Assembly (NCBI RefSeq): GCF_030674635.1
Contig: NZ_CP089978.1
Location: 1,364,001-1,428,000, forward strand
DNA length: 64,000 nt
Direction: 5' to 3'
Source: Moraxella sp. ZY210820
Lineage (GTDB): Bacteria > Pseudomonadota > Gammaproteobacteria > Pseudomonadales > Moraxellaceae
The notes beneath the pieces were generated by a model that was given only the letters and a program-made list of their open reading frames with translations, was not told the DNA's origin and searched no databases. A program made the translations under genes and the position numbers. This document shows, one piece after another, positions 47,032 to 56,858 of the stretch. Position 1 is the stretch's first letter. Each line of letters begins with the position of its first letter.

Positions 47032-48240
47032 ATGAAAAACAAAACTTTTGGTAGTGCTTTAATGGTCGCAGGCACTACAATCGGAGCGGGTATGTTAGCC
47101 ATGCCTTTAACTTCAGCTGAAATGGGCTTTGGTTTTACCTTAATCTTATTATTTGGACTTTGGGCATTGTTGTCCTATAGTGCCTTATTATTTGTTGAAG
47201 TATACCAAAAAGCGGAGCGTCCCGATGCAGGGATTGCGACTTTAGCAGAACAACATTTTGGTATTGTAGGGCGAGTAGTTACAACTTTTTCGCTGATTGT
47301 GTTTATGTATGCCATTTTAACTGTTTATGCTTTAGGTGGTGGTAGTTTATTTGCACCGTTTTTAAGCTTTGCAGGCGATAATGCTATGCAAGTAGCCATT
47401 ATTGGTTTTGTGGTTATTTTTGGTATTGCCATTACCATTGGTACTAAAGCGGTTGATGGTTTTACACGTTTATTATTCATTTTTAAAATTATTGCCTTTT
47501 TATTTGTACTATTAATGATGTTACCTAAGGTAAGTTTAGACAATCTTGGAGCAATGCCATTACATTATTTACTGATTATTTCAGCAAGCCCTGTGTTTTT
47601 TACTTCATTTGGTTTCCATGTGATTATTCCGAGCATCAACGATTATTTGGAAGGAGATGTTAAACGTTTAAGAGCTGCGATTCTAATTGGAACAGGTATT
47701 CCATTATTGGCTTATATCGTTTGGCAAATGGCAACTCATGGTGTATTTAGTCAAGTACAATTTATTGAAATCATTCGTAAAGACCCAACCTTAAATGGTT
47801 TAGTCGAAGCCACACTCCAAGCAACAGGTAGCCAATTTATTAGTTCTGCGGTGCGTACTTTCTCTGCTTTAGCATTAATTACATCATTTTTAGGTGTGGG
47901 ATTATCTTTGCTTGAAGCGTTAAATGACTTATTAAAACGTGTAAATATTCATGCAAACCGTTTAAGTCTAAGTTTATTCGCTTTTATACCAACGTTGTTA
48001 TTTGCATTATTCTATAATGATTTCTTAAAAGTATTAAGTTATGCAGGACAAATGTTTACATTCTATGGTTTAGTTTTACCTGTAGCAATGGCATGGGTTT
48101 TACGCAACAAATATCCTGATTTACCGTATAAAGTAATGGGCGGACGTATTGCTTTAATCCTTGCTTTGGTGCTAGGCTTATTGATTATGAATGTGCCATT
48201 CTTAATTGAAGCAGGACATTTACCAAAAGTAGTCGGCTAA
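47032..48240 (+). CDS. Aromatic amino-acid permease (TyrP/Mtr family)
   Basis: A 402-residue inner-membrane protein with about 11 helices, of the hydroxy/aromatic amino-acid permease family. The start KTFGSALMVAGTTIGAGMLAMPL is the family hallmark (unwound helix 1 with GTTIGAGM), and SPVFFTSFGFHVIIPSINDYLEGD is the helix 6 region. It most resembles tyrosine permease TyrP, but tryptophan permease Mtr cannot be excluded. It is monocistronic, with a 17-bp hairpin after it. Confidence 0.88.
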   Translation: MKNKTFGSALMVAGTTIGAGMLAMPLTSAEMGFGFTLILLFGLWALLSYSALLFVEVYQKAERPDAGIATLAEQHFGIVGRVVTTFSLIVFMYAILTVYALGGGSLFAPFLSFAGDNAMQVAIIGFVVIFGIAITIGTKAVDGFTRLLFIFKIIAFLFVLLMMLPKVSLDNLGAMPLHYLLIISASPVFFTSFGFHVIIPSINDYLEGDVKRLRAAILIGTGIPLLAYIVWQMATHGVFSQVQFIEIIRKDPTLNGLVEATLQATGSQFISSAVRTFSALALITSFLGVGLSLLEALNDLLKRVNIHANRLSLSLFAFIPTLLFALFYNDFLKVLSYAGQMFTFYGLVLPVAMAWVLRNKYPDLPYKVMGGRIALILALVLGLLIMNVPFLIEAGHLPKVVG

Positions 48241-48256
48241 AATTATTTTATGCGAT

Positions 48257-48296
48257 AAAATATACCATTCTAAGATTTAGAATGGTATATTTTTTG
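48257..48296 (+). terminator. Intrinsic terminator of the permease gene
   Basis: A 17-bp perfect stem (48257-48273 with 48277-48293) with a 3-nt loop and a T-run. It ends only 12 nt before the next start codon, so it limits read-through into the L,D-transpeptidase gene. Confidence 0.88.
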
Positions 48297-48307
48297 GAAT
48301 ATTCATC

Positions 48308-48922
48308 ATGAAAATATCAAAGAAAATAGCTTTTATATCCGCAATATTCGTTCTCGTATTGGGTATTGGTTTTAGTATTTGGTACTTAGTGAGTGATAAA
48401 TCAACTTTATCTCATGTAATCACACAAATCAAAGCCCCTACTTTAAGCGAACGGCAAAAGCAATTATTGGCTCAACCTGCATTATCATCAGACATTCAAA
48501 TTGATAAACTGATTGTGTATAAAAGCAAACGTGAAATGCAAGCTTATGCCAATGGTAAACTCGTTAAGACTTATCCGATTGCTTTAGGGTTAAATCCAAT
48601 TGGACATAAACAATTTGAAGGCGATAAAAAGACCCCAGAAGGCATTTATTATATCAATGACCGTAATGCGAATAGTGCTTATCATAAAAACTTAGGTGTT
48701 TCTTATCCTAATCAAAAAGATAAAGCCTTTGCCCAATCACAGGGTAAATCAGCAGGTGGCGATATTAAAATTCATGGTATCAAAAATGGATATGGTAAAG
48801 TTATTGGTGAAAAACATTTATTAAAAGATTGGACAGATGGCTGTATTGCGGTAACAGACCGTGAAATGGACGAACTCTTTACCGCCGTGAAACATAATGC
48901 AATGATTGATATTCGTCCATAA
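48308..48922 (+). CDS. L,D-transpeptidase (YkuD domain), membrane-anchored
   Basis: A 204-residue protein. One helix at about residues 9-29 anchors it, and the rest is periplasmic. The YkuD domain spans about 64-204: LIVYKSKREMQAYANGKLVK, a GLNPIGHKQFEGDKKTPEG segment typical of the fold, catalytic His in IKIHGIKNG, and catalytic Cys in WTDGCIAVTDREMDEL. The usual SxGC is DGC here, a common variant. It may form 3-3 peptidoglycan crosslinks or attach proteins. Terminators lie on both sides. Confidence 0.92.
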   Translation: MKISKKIAFISAIFVLVLGIGFSIWYLVSDKSTLSHVITQIKAPTLSERQKQLLAQPALSSDIQIDKLIVYKSKREMQAYANGKLVKTYPIALGLNPIGHKQFEGDKKTPEGIYYINDRNANSAYHKNLGVSYPNQKDKAFAQSQGKSAGGDIKIHGIKNGYGKVIGEKHLLKDWTDGCIAVTDREMDELFTAVKHNAMIDIRP

Positions 48923-48942
48923 TGACATAAATTCCTACAATA

Positions 48943-48977
48943 AAAAGCACCTTTAAACTCAATTTAAAGGTACTTTT
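48943..48977. terminator. Bidirectional terminator between convergent genes
   Basis: AAAAGCACCTTTAAA (48943-48957) pairs with TTTAAAGGTACTTTT (48963-48977), 14 of 15 positions, with A/T-runs on both sides. It serves the transpeptidase gene and the convergent response regulator gene. Confidence 0.85.
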
Positions 48978-48992
48978 ATCATTGAAAGAAAT

Positions 48993-49376
48993 TTAGCGTT
49001 TCACTTTATCTTTCATCGCAATTAAACGATTCAAAGCAACAACTAGCTCTTCTTCACTAAATGGCTTACAAATAAAACCTCGAGCACCATATTGAAGTGC
49101 TTGTAATCCTGTTGCTTTATCCGTCAAAGCAGAAACCACTAAGATACTTACCCCTGTACCATGAGCCACAATTTTTTTGATACATTCTAAACCATCCATT
49201 TGAGGCATTGTCAAATCCATAGTGATTAAATCAGGTTTCATGACCAAAAACTTTTCATAAGCCTCTACACCATTTGACGCAGTAGTAATAATCTTAATAT
49301 CAGAACTGCTAAAACTACGCTCAATACGATTACGGATAATATTAGAATCATCTACAATCATTAAAGAATATGCCAT
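48993..49376 (-). CDS. CheY-like single-domain response regulator
   Basis: A 127-residue receiver domain with no output domain. The acidic pocket Asp9-Asp10 (IVDDS), phospho-acceptor Asp54 (ITMDLTMPQMDG), switch Ser82 (VVSALT) and Lys104 (ICKPF) are all present, so it should be phosphorylated. It follows the CheA-like kinase by 18 bp on the same strand, and they are surely partners. The output may be protein-protein interaction, as in chemotaxis or pilus control. Confidence 0.92.
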   Translation of the reverse strand: MAYSLMIVDDSNIIRNRIERSFSSSDIKIITTASNGVEAYEKFLVMKPDLITMDLTMPQMDGLECIKKIVAHGTGVSILVVSALTDKATGLQALQYGARGFICKPFSEEELVVALNRLIAMKDKVKR

Positions 49377-49394
49377 AAATTACTACTCTCAAAC

Positions 49395-51584
49395 TTATTT
49401 CGCTAAAAATTTAATCATAAATTGTGTCGATTGCTTAGGCACACTCTTCATACCAAGTCGCCCTTGTACTGAACCAATCAGCTTCTGTACAATATCCATA
49501 CCCACACCACGTCCAGCATCTTCATCTTGTGTTTCAGCCGTAGAGAAACCTGACTTAAACATAAATTCATACAATGCTTTATCTGACAATTGTGGTGCTT
49601 GTTCAGCAGTCACAAAACCTAATTGTACTGCTTTCGCACGAATACGCTCAATATTAATACCTTGACCATCATCAACAATATTCAAGATAATTTCATTCTC
49701 TGTATTTTTTGCTAAAGTCAGTTTAATTGCACCTACTTCAGATTTACCCTGCTGTACACGCTGTGCTGGAGTTTCAATACCGTGTACGATAGCATTTTTC
49801 AATAATTGCATAGCAATATCTTTATAAGTTTCAAAATGAGTATGGCTAGTAAAATCGTCGAAACCTTCACAAACAAGATTTACTTTTTTCGCTTGACGTT
49901 GTGCAATATCTTGTGCATATTTTGTAAAATAATCTTTCCAACTCGTTTTAGCATCTAGCGTAGTATCTGACATTACGAGAATAGAGTCTGAAGTATCATT
50001 ATTACTGCTCATTTGACGTAAACGTTCTAACAATTTACTAATAAAGCGATTTAAATCTAATAATTCATCTAAACTAACCGTAAATGGTAAGAAATCATGA
50101 CCGCTTAATTGTGGTTTTTCAAGTAACTCAGTTAATTGACCTTCCAACTTTTCAATTGAATTGACAAATGCATGTAATTGTAATGCAGATGCTTCCCCTT
50201 TCAAACTATGTGCTTCACGGAATAATTGACGTGCTTTGCTATGTAAATCTAAAGCATTAGTCATAGTACTCATCTTCAAAATATCATTCATTTTAAATGC
50301 ACGTTGTTGAACATTCTCAATAAACGAGAATAAATGCTGTTGATTTACCGTCAAAATTACACTAATCATTTCTAATTCACGATCATGTTGCATATTTATC
50401 TTATCAAGCTTCTTCTGCAACTGAACCGCATCAGTAATATCAACCACGTTTACGAATACTTTTTCAATTTCTTCACTATCAGGTTTATTTACTCGCAAAA
50501 ATTTAAAGTCAAGATATTTTACTTGTACTGTACCATCAGCTAACAATTGATTAATTTTAACTTCTTGCAATGGGTTTAAATCCTGAATTAATTCCTCAAC
50601 TACCCATGGATTATAAAGTTGTTCAATAAATAATTTTACATTTTCCAAATCTTGGTAAGATACTGTACCATCTAATACGCTAGTCAAGGTCTTACCACGT
50701 AAATTCTTTTGATTTAGAATAGTTTCTACACTTTTTGAATATTCATCAAAAATCACGAAGTCTTTATTAATCAAAAATAAACCTTCATGCACTGTATCCA
50801 AAATTTCAGCAGTTTGCTGACGAGCTATATCCAACTGTTCATCAGTTGCCAATAATTGACGTAATGCACCAAATACAATCCATGCAAATAAAATAAATGA
50901 AACCAAAATACCTAAAAACTGTAAGATATTCCATATTTTTGCTTTTTTCGCCAGTTCTGCTTTGAGTTGGATATTCATTTGAATAGTATCCATCATCAAA
51001 CCTTGTGTATGCTGACGACCATAAGCGACCACTTTTTCAACGCTATCTAAAGTAAATTGCCCACGTGAAATATCACCAAATAAATGATCCATAGAACTTT
51101 TATAAGGATTCCATACACCATATACTTTTTGAATTACTTGCTTACTTTCATCACTTTTAAGTTCAGCAACCTCTACTCTCGTATTCCCTGCTAACATGAT
51201 AGTACCACTTTTATCAAAAGCACGCACCACATCATTAAAAGCTGTTTCCAACTCTTGCGTTTCTTTAATTTTTGCTAAAATTTCAGGACTTAAATTTTGA
51301 GTATTAATGTTTTTTGAACGTCCTAAATTCTTCGTAATATACAGTTCTAAGTCAATCATATTCTTAGACATTTGCTGCAACAAACGCCCTTGACGTGCTG
51401 CAACATCAACACTTTGTGCATCTATAGCAGCTTTACGTGTTGTATAAGCACTGAGCAATAACATACTCACGGTTAAAACCAAAAAGCATACAATTAAAAC
51501 CAATAAATGCTGATATTTTTTTAAGCCGTGATGATGTTTCAATTGCTCAAATGATTGTTTAAAATCTGTAGATACTTTCGCCAT
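49395..51584 (-). CDS. CheA-like histidine kinase with PilJ-type sensor region
   Basis: A 729-residue membrane kinase. The start at 51584 (MAKVSTDFKQ) is preceded by AAGG 9 nt upstream. Two helices (about 26-46 and 218-240) flank a periplasmic helical domain of PilJ/NarX type (AARQGRLLQQMSKNMIDLELY). A PAS-like region follows (TVHEGLFLINKDFVIFDEYS), then an Hpt-type helix bundle with phospho-acceptor His459 in FREAHSLKGEASAL. The ATPase has LLKNAIVHGIETPAQR, VDDGQGINIERIRAKA and GRGVGMDIVQKLI. There is no CheW domain. It probably phosphorylates the adjacent receiver. Confidence 0.88.
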   Translation of the reverse strand: MAKVSTDFKQSFEQLKHHHGLKKYQHLLVLIVCFLVLTVSMLLLSAYTTRKAAIDAQSVDVAARQGRLLQQMSKNMIDLELYITKNLGRSKNINTQNLSPEILAKIKETQELETAFNDVVRAFDKSGTIMLAGNTRVEVAELKSDESKQVIQKVYGVWNPYKSSMDHLFGDISRGQFTLDSVEKVVAYGRQHTQGLMMDTIQMNIQLKAELAKKAKIWNILQFLGILVSFILFAWIVFGALRQLLATDEQLDIARQQTAEILDTVHEGLFLINKDFVIFDEYSKSVETILNQKNLRGKTLTSVLDGTVSYQDLENVKLFIEQLYNPWVVEELIQDLNPLQEVKINQLLADGTVQVKYLDFKFLRVNKPDSEEIEKVFVNVVDITDAVQLQKKLDKINMQHDRELEMISVILTVNQQHLFSFIENVQQRAFKMNDILKMSTMTNALDLHSKARQLFREAHSLKGEASALQLHAFVNSIEKLEGQLTELLEKPQLSGHDFLPFTVSLDELLDLNRFISKLLERLRQMSSNNDTSDSILVMSDTTLDAKTSWKDYFTKYAQDIAQRQAKKVNLVCEGFDDFTSHTHFETYKDIAMQLLKNAIVHGIETPAQRVQQGKSEVGAIKLTLAKNTENEIILNIVDDGQGINIERIRAKAVQLGFVTAEQAPQLSDKALYEFMFKSGFSTAETQDEDAGRGVGMDIVQKLIGSVQGRLGMKSVPKQSTQFMIKFLAK

Positions 51585-51944
51585 AATTGTACCTTCTCGC
51601 TTAAATATCATCTCTATGTGATAAAGATAGCTCATTAAAATTAGTTTACAAACATTGATACACCAATATTCAATTTATTTTAACTGCTATTTATATTCAT
51701 ATGATATTTTTTAAATATTTCTCAAAATATATTGAACCAATATAATCCACTTAATCATCTATTTGCTTGTGATGTTTAAATTATAAATCATTAAATATAT
51801 CATGACTTTAAGCATCGCCATGCAGATAAATAATAACGTTATAACTTTACTTTTAAGCCTCACAAATGTCAATAGTTTTCAAATAGAAATGTTTATATTT
51901 TAGATAAACATTTAAATTTTGAAAAATTAAAATACTCCTTTATT
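51585..51944. other. AT-rich gap between pgeF and the CheA-like kinase gene
   Basis: About 360 bp without a supported gene, RNA or clear repeat. It must hold the promoter of the kinase gene (minus strand, right of its start) and the 3' end of pgeF. I see no convincing hairpin terminator or operator. Confidence 0.4.
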
Positions 51945-52697
51945 TCATTTACCTAAAAATACAAAACTCGCCATACGCCCTGTTTTTGCATTACGGCGGT
52001 AAGAATAATAATCTTGTATATTTTGATAACTACATTGCTCTCCACCTAAAATAATTTGGATACCTTGTTGTCCTAAAATATAGCGAGCTATCGCATATAA
52101 ATCTGCTTGATATTTGTTCTGTTGTTTTACTGTTTGAAAATAATTAACAACTTTTTCTCCATAAGCTTGCGTAAATCTATCTTTAACTTCCTGCCCTACT
52201 TCAAAACAAGGCTGACTAATTGCTGTACCTAGCCATGCCCATGTTGGTTTAGTTTTCATTTGTTGAATGGTTTGCTCAATCACACCATTGGCTAAACCAC
52301 GCCAGCCTGCATGTAAATTAGCAATTTCTGTACCATCAGCATTCCCTAAAGCAATTGGCAAACAATCTGCCGTCATAATCATTAACGCATTCCCTACATC
52401 TGACGTAACCAAGCTATCCCCCGTTAAAGCATCAATATGATATTGCCCATCAACACGATGACAAATGGTACTATGCGTTTGATTTAACCATGTTAAACGT
52501 GTTACGCCATAAGGTGCAAAATAATTTAATAATTGCATACGATGTTGATGTACACGATAAGGCTCATCGTGTACATGTAATGCTAAATTTAATCCTGCCA
52601 AATCTGGCTGTTCACTGTTTAATGGCTGTAAGTTATTGATTTTAGTTTGCCCAACATAAACACCCTGTGGTAAACCTTGTACAAAACGAATTGACAT
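51945..52697 (-). CDS. pgeF: Peptidoglycan editing factor PgeF (YfiH/laccase-domain)
   Basis: A 250-residue zinc protein of the DUF152 family that keeps wrong amino acids out of peptidoglycan stem peptides; members also show purine nucleoside phosphorylase activity. Zinc and active-site landmarks are TWLNQTHSTICHR, IMTADCLPIALG, the diagnostic IANLHAGWRGLANGVI, and the terminal QDYYSYRRNAKTGRMASFVF. It lies 12 bp after rluD on the same strand, the conserved rluD-pgeF pair of gammaproteobacteria. Confidence 0.93.
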   Translation of the reverse strand: MSIRFVQGLPQGVYVGQTKINNLQPLNSEQPDLAGLNLALHVHDEPYRVHQHRMQLLNYFAPYGVTRLTWLNQTHSTICHRVDGQYHIDALTGDSLVTSDVGNALMIMTADCLPIALGNADGTEIANLHAGWRGLANGVIEQTIQQMKTKPTWAWLGTAISQPCFEVGQEVKDRFTQAYGEKVVNYFQTVKQQNKYQADLYAIARYILGQQGIQIILGGEQCSYQNIQDYYSYRRNAKTGRMASFVFLGK

Positions 52698-52709
52698 ATG
52701 GATACTCTT

Positions 52710-53759
52710 TTAATAATCTGCAGGATTTTGCTGACGCAATACTTGCAATAATTGTTCAAAATCATCAGGTAACGGGGCTTCAAAGGTCATTTTTTCGCCC
52801 GTGCGTGGATGAACTAAACCTAATTGATAAGCGTGTAATGCCTGTCGCTTAAATTGTTGTAACATTTCTTTTAATTCAGCACTTGCACCTGCTGGCACTC
52901 GCACACGCTGTAAATACACAGGGTCGCCCACCAAAGGATAACCCAAATAGCTAAAATGCACACGAATTTGATGTGTACGTCCTGTTTCTAATTGAGCATA
53001 TAAACGTGTAAAATGCTTAAAACGTTCTTTTACATTATAATGAGTAATCGCATCTTTACCGCCTGCTTGCACTGCCATTTTCACTCGGTCGGTTGGGTGG
53101 CGTTTAATTGGTTTATCAATCGTACCACCTGCTATCACCTCACCATAAACCACTAAATCATATAAACGATAGACCGCTTTTTGTGCTAATTGCTGACTAA
53201 GAGCAAATTGTGCTTCTAAGTTTTTGGCAACTACCAATAAGCCACTGGTATCTTTATCGATACGATGAACAATACCAGCTCGGTCTAACTCTGCTGATTT
53301 TGGATAATAGGCTAATAAAGCATTTAATAAAGTACCTGATGTATTACCCGCACCAGGATGAACCACCATACCCACTGCTTTATTAATCACTAAAATATCA
53401 TCATCTTCATAAATAATATTGAGCGGAATTGCTTCAGGCAGATAGTGCGTTTGTGATTCTAACACCACATTTAACGATAATAATTCATTGCCTTTACATT
53501 GATATTTAGGTTTAACCTGTTGTCCATCGACTAATAAATACCCATCTTTAATCCATTGTTTTAATTTTTCACGAGAAAATTCTGACCATAATTCTGCTGC
53601 GACTTGGTCAATACGCATACCAAGCATTGTATTATCTAACTGGGCTTGTAATGTGATTTTTGTTCTATTTTCCAAACTTTCTGCCAACTCTTGCTCATCA
53701 TCAAACAATTCTGTTGATAAATCTTGACATTGTTCTACATTCAATAACGTGATAGACAT
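52710..53759 (-). CDS. rluD: 23S rRNA pseudouridine synthase RluD
   Basis: The enzyme makes pseudouridines 1911, 1915 and 1917 in helix 69 of 23S rRNA. The start at 53759 (MSITLLNVEQ) gives 349 residues, slightly longer than E. coli RluD because of an acidic N-terminal extension. An S4 domain (about 45-100, FSREKLKQWIKDGYLLVDGQ) precedes the catalytic domain, with Asp in GIVHRIDKDTSGLLVVAKN and the RTHQIRVHFSYLGYPLVGD segment. It is divergent from bamD, a conserved arrangement, and leads pgeF. Confidence 0.94.
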   Translation of the reverse strand: MSITLLNVEQCQDLSTELFDDEQELAESLENRTKITLQAQLDNTMLGMRIDQVAAELWSEFSREKLKQWIKDGYLLVDGQQVKPKYQCKGNELLSLNVVLESQTHYLPEAIPLNIIYEDDDILVINKAVGMVVHPGAGNTSGTLLNALLAYYPKSAELDRAGIVHRIDKDTSGLLVVAKNLEAQFALSQQLAQKAVYRLYDLVVYGEVIAGGTIDKPIKRHPTDRVKMAVQAGGKDAITHYNVKERFKHFTRLYAQLETGRTHQIRVHFSYLGYPLVGDPVYLQRVRVPAGASAELKEMLQQFKRQALHAYQLGLVHPRTGEKMTFEAPLPDDFEQLLQVLRQQNPADY

Positions 53760-53872
53760 GATTTTTACGCTTTTATTGACTAAATTTGTGGTATTATAGC
53801 ACAAATATAGTATGCAAACATTTCACATTCGTTTACACTTGAAATGTTTATACATCTTTTTGAGGATTTTCT

Positions 53873-54835
53873 ATGAAACAACATTATAAAATAGCGTTAC
53901 TGAGTCTCGCTTTAGGTGCAACTGTTACAGGTTGTAGTACATTTAAAGGATTGAAAAAAGAGAAAGACGTGGTTGATTTAGGACCACAAGCGACCGAACA
54001 AGCGTATTATGAAAAAGCACAACAAGCTTTAAATAAACGTCAGTATCACGAAGCAACCAAAAATTTACAAGCCATTACAAGCTATTACCCTACAGGTAAT
54101 TATGCAGAACAAGCCGAACTCGATTTAATTTATAGTAAATTCCAGCAAAAAGATTATCCTACCGTTATTCAGCTTGCTGAGCGTTTTATTCAGTTACACC
54201 CACAATTTACACGTTTAGATTATGTGTATTATGTACGTGGTGTTGCCAATATGGAACAAAACTATGATAGCCTTATTCGCTATACATCATTAAAACAAGC
54301 ACATCGTGATACAGGCTATTTAAAACTTGCTTATCATAATTTCCGTGATTTAATTGTACGGTTTCCAAGTAGCGAATACGCAGTAGATGCAGCACAGCGT
54401 ATGACATTTATCGGTCAAGAATTAGCAGAAAGTGAATTAAATGTCGCTCGTTTTAATATTGAACGTAAAGCATGGTTAGCTGCTTTAGAACGTGCACAAT
54501 GGGTACTTGAACGTTATCCGCAAACCCCACAAATTCCTGAGGCGATTGCTACCATTGCTTATTGTTACGATAAACTTGGTAATACGCAAGCTGCAAACCA
54601 ATATATCGAATTGCTTAAAGCCAATTATCCACATTTAGTTAAATCTAATAATGAAGTGAATTTACGTGCAGCTCGTAAAGAACGTAGCGTATGGAATAAA
54701 GCAACTTTAGGTTTATTTGGGCAAAATACCGAAACACAACAATCTTATCAAGCGATACCACAATCAACAGAAAAACCTAGTCTATTAAATAGATTAAGTT
54801 TTGGATTATTGGGTAAAGATAAAAATACGCAATAG
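53873..54835 (+). CDS. bamD: Outer-membrane assembly lipoprotein BamD
   Basis: The essential BAM-complex lipoprotein with five TPR-like repeats that recognises barrel substrates. The signal ends in lipobox VTGC (Cys21). TPR helices begin AYYEKAQQALNKRQYHEATK and continue through PQFTRLDYVYYVRGVANMEQ and DTGYLKLAYHNFRDLIVRFP, typical BamD wording. At 320 residues it is longer than E. coli BamD (245) because of a C-terminal tail of about 50 residues (KERSVWNKATLGLFGQN onward), seen as an extension in this group. TTGAGG lies upstream of the ATG. Confidence 0.94.
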   Translation: MKQHYKIALLSLALGATVTGCSTFKGLKKEKDVVDLGPQATEQAYYEKAQQALNKRQYHEATKNLQAITSYYPTGNYAEQAELDLIYSKFQQKDYPTVIQLAERFIQLHPQFTRLDYVYYVRGVANMEQNYDSLIRYTSLKQAHRDTGYLKLAYHNFRDLIVRFPSSEYAVDAAQRMTFIGQELAESELNVARFNIERKAWLAALERAQWVLERYPQTPQIPEAIATIAYCYDKLGNTQAANQYIELLKANYPHLVKSNNEVNLRAARKERSVWNKATLGLFGQNTETQQSYQAIPQSTEKPSLLNRLSFGLLGKDKNTQ

Positions 54836-54934
54836 AATGATAGATTTACAATACCATCTTAGCTCGTAGGGTGCATATCATGCACCTTACTTTTTATTTA
54901 TTTTCAATGAGTTATCTAAATCAACTTAACTTTC

Positions 54935-55081
54935 TATACTAATTCAACTTAAAAATTGGTACAGATTTGTAGAGGCAAATCACATTTGCCCTGTGAAAAC
55001 ATTGTGTTTATTGGGCGAATATGATTCGCCCCTACAGCATAATGGTTAATTTTGTACCAGTTTTTAAGTTATTTGACTATA
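54935..55081 (+). repeat. MITE-like element, copy C
   Basis: The best-kept copy: 28-nt terminal inverted repeats at 54935-54962 and 55054-55081 (22 of 28 positions pair), with the two internal palindromes between. The outer ends start TATA, and TA dinucleotides sit at both edges, compatible with a TA target duplication. It fills most of the bamD-recN gap. A small GTAGGGTGCATATCATGCACC palindrome lies just before it at about 54866-54886. Confidence 0.8.
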
Positions 55082-55181
55082 TATTGAAACTATGATTTTA
55101 AATCTGTGTTTTCTACTATTCATCAACGATTTTTTTGATTAAAATAAGCACTTTATCAGTGTCATTCTGAGATATACACCT

Positions 55182-56843
55182 ATGCTCACTCATCTAACCT
55201 TAATTAATTTTGCACTTGCTGAACATTTAAGTATCGATATACATCAAGGATTTAATGTCTTGACTGGTGAAACGGGTGCAGGAAAATCATTATTACTCGA
55301 TGCTCTATCAGCCTGTTTAGGTGAGCGTGTTGATAGTAATTATGTACGTTATGACACTGAAAAAGCTGATGTTACCGCAGTATTTAGCTTTCATGAACAC
55401 AGTCCTGAAGCTGAGTGGTTAGCACAACATGAACTTGATGATGGTTCTGGTGAAATTCATTTACGCCGTGTGATTTTTGCTACAGGACGTAGTAAAGCAT
55501 GGATTAATGGTCGCCCAACAAGCCTAAGTGAGTTAAAAGAATTAGGACGATTATTAGTACAACTTTATAGCCAACATAGCCAACAACAATTACTTGATCC
55601 ACCTTATCCTCGTCAATGGCTTGATCGCTACAGTAATTTTGCGGAGCCAGCACAAAAAGTACGAGAAAATTATAGCTTATGGCAAAAAGCTATTCGCCAA
55701 CATCAAGAAGCATTGCAGAATCAAGTACAACGTGAACAACGTATTCAAACCTTACAACTACAATTAGAAGAATTAGAAGAAGTTATTCACCTTAACTATA
55801 GCGAAATTGAACAAGAGTTTGATAGCTTTAGCCATCATGAAAGTATTATGCAAGACTGCCAATATAGTTTACATAGTCTTGATGAAGCTGACCAAAATAT
55901 GAGTAGTGAATTATCAAATATTTTACGCCGTTTAGAACAACATTCTGAACGCCACAGCAGTTTAACGAACATTTACAACGCATTAATGAATGCACAAAGC
56001 GAAATTGATGATGCAATTAGCGAATTGCGTGATTTTATTGACCATCAAAATTTTGACCCTGAACGTATGGAAGAACTTAATCATCAACTTGAAGTATTTC
56101 ATCGTTTAGCACGCAAATATCGCACACAACCTGAGTATTTACAACAAGAATATGATGAATGGCAAGCAGAACTTGAAAATTTAAATCAGTTACAAGCCCC
56201 TGAAGATTTAGCAGAACAAGTCAAACATTATCAACAAGAGTTTTTAACACAAGCTCGATATTTAGATGATATACGCCAACAAGCTGCAATACCACTTGCA
56301 CAAAAATTAACTGAACAAGTCAAACAACTTGCTTTACCAGAAGCTCATTTTGAATTTAAATTTGAACCTTTAGAACAACCTAATGCCGAAGGTTTAAGTA
56401 CTATTCAATTATTATTTTCAGCCAATAAAGGCATTCCACCACAACCATTGGCTCGTGTGGCTTCTGGAGGTGAATTATCTCGTATTGCCCTTGTCATGCA
56501 AGTCATGAATGCTGAAAAAACCGAAGCTGAAGTTTTAGTATTTGATGAAATTGATGTGGGTATTAGCGGTGGTACTGCTGAAATTGTCGGACGCTTATTA
56601 GCCGATTTAGCTAAACATGTACAAATTTTATGTATTACTCACCAAGCACAAGTCGCTGGTCAATCTGACCAACACTTATTGGTGAAAAAATTACAAACTG
56701 ACCCAGCAAGTAGTACCATTGTGCAACTCAATGAAGATGATTTAATTTTAGAATTGGCACGCATGACAGGTGGCGTAGAAATCAACGAAACAACGCTCAA
56801 TCATGCTAAACAATTACGCAAATTAAAATTTAATGTATCATAA
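55182..56843 (+). CDS. recN: DNA repair protein RecN
   Basis: An SMC-like ATPase for double-strand break repair. The N-terminal ATPase half has Walker A GETGAGKSLLLDALSACLGE. A central coiled coil runs from about 155 to 345 (LQLQLEELEEVI, MEELNHQLEVFHRLARKYRT). The C-terminal half has the ABC signature RVASGGELSRIALVMQV and Walker B VLVFDEIDVGISGGTA, then CITHQAQVAG. At 553 residues it is complete. No LexA box was evident in the repeat-rich region before it. yqgE follows after 15 bp. Confidence 0.95.
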   Translation: MLTHLTLINFALAEHLSIDIHQGFNVLTGETGAGKSLLLDALSACLGERVDSNYVRYDTEKADVTAVFSFHEHSPEAEWLAQHELDDGSGEIHLRRVIFATGRSKAWINGRPTSLSELKELGRLLVQLYSQHSQQQLLDPPYPRQWLDRYSNFAEPAQKVRENYSLWQKAIRQHQEALQNQVQREQRIQTLQLQLEELEEVIHLNYSEIEQEFDSFSHHESIMQDCQYSLHSLDEADQNMSSELSNILRRLEQHSERHSSLTNIYNALMNAQSEIDDAISELRDFIDHQNFDPERMEELNHQLEVFHRLARKYRTQPEYLQQEYDEWQAELENLNQLQAPEDLAEQVKHYQQEFLTQARYLDDIRQQAAIPLAQKLTEQVKQLALPEAHFEFKFEPLEQPNAEGLSTIQLLFSANKGIPPQPLARVASGGELSRIALVMQVMNAEKTEAEVLVFDEIDVGISGGTAEIVGRLLADLAKHVQILCITHQAQVAGQSDQHLLVKKLQTDPASSTIVQLNEDDLILELARMTGGVEINETTLNHAKQLRKLKFNVS

Positions 56844-56858
56844 TGTAAGGAAACAACC

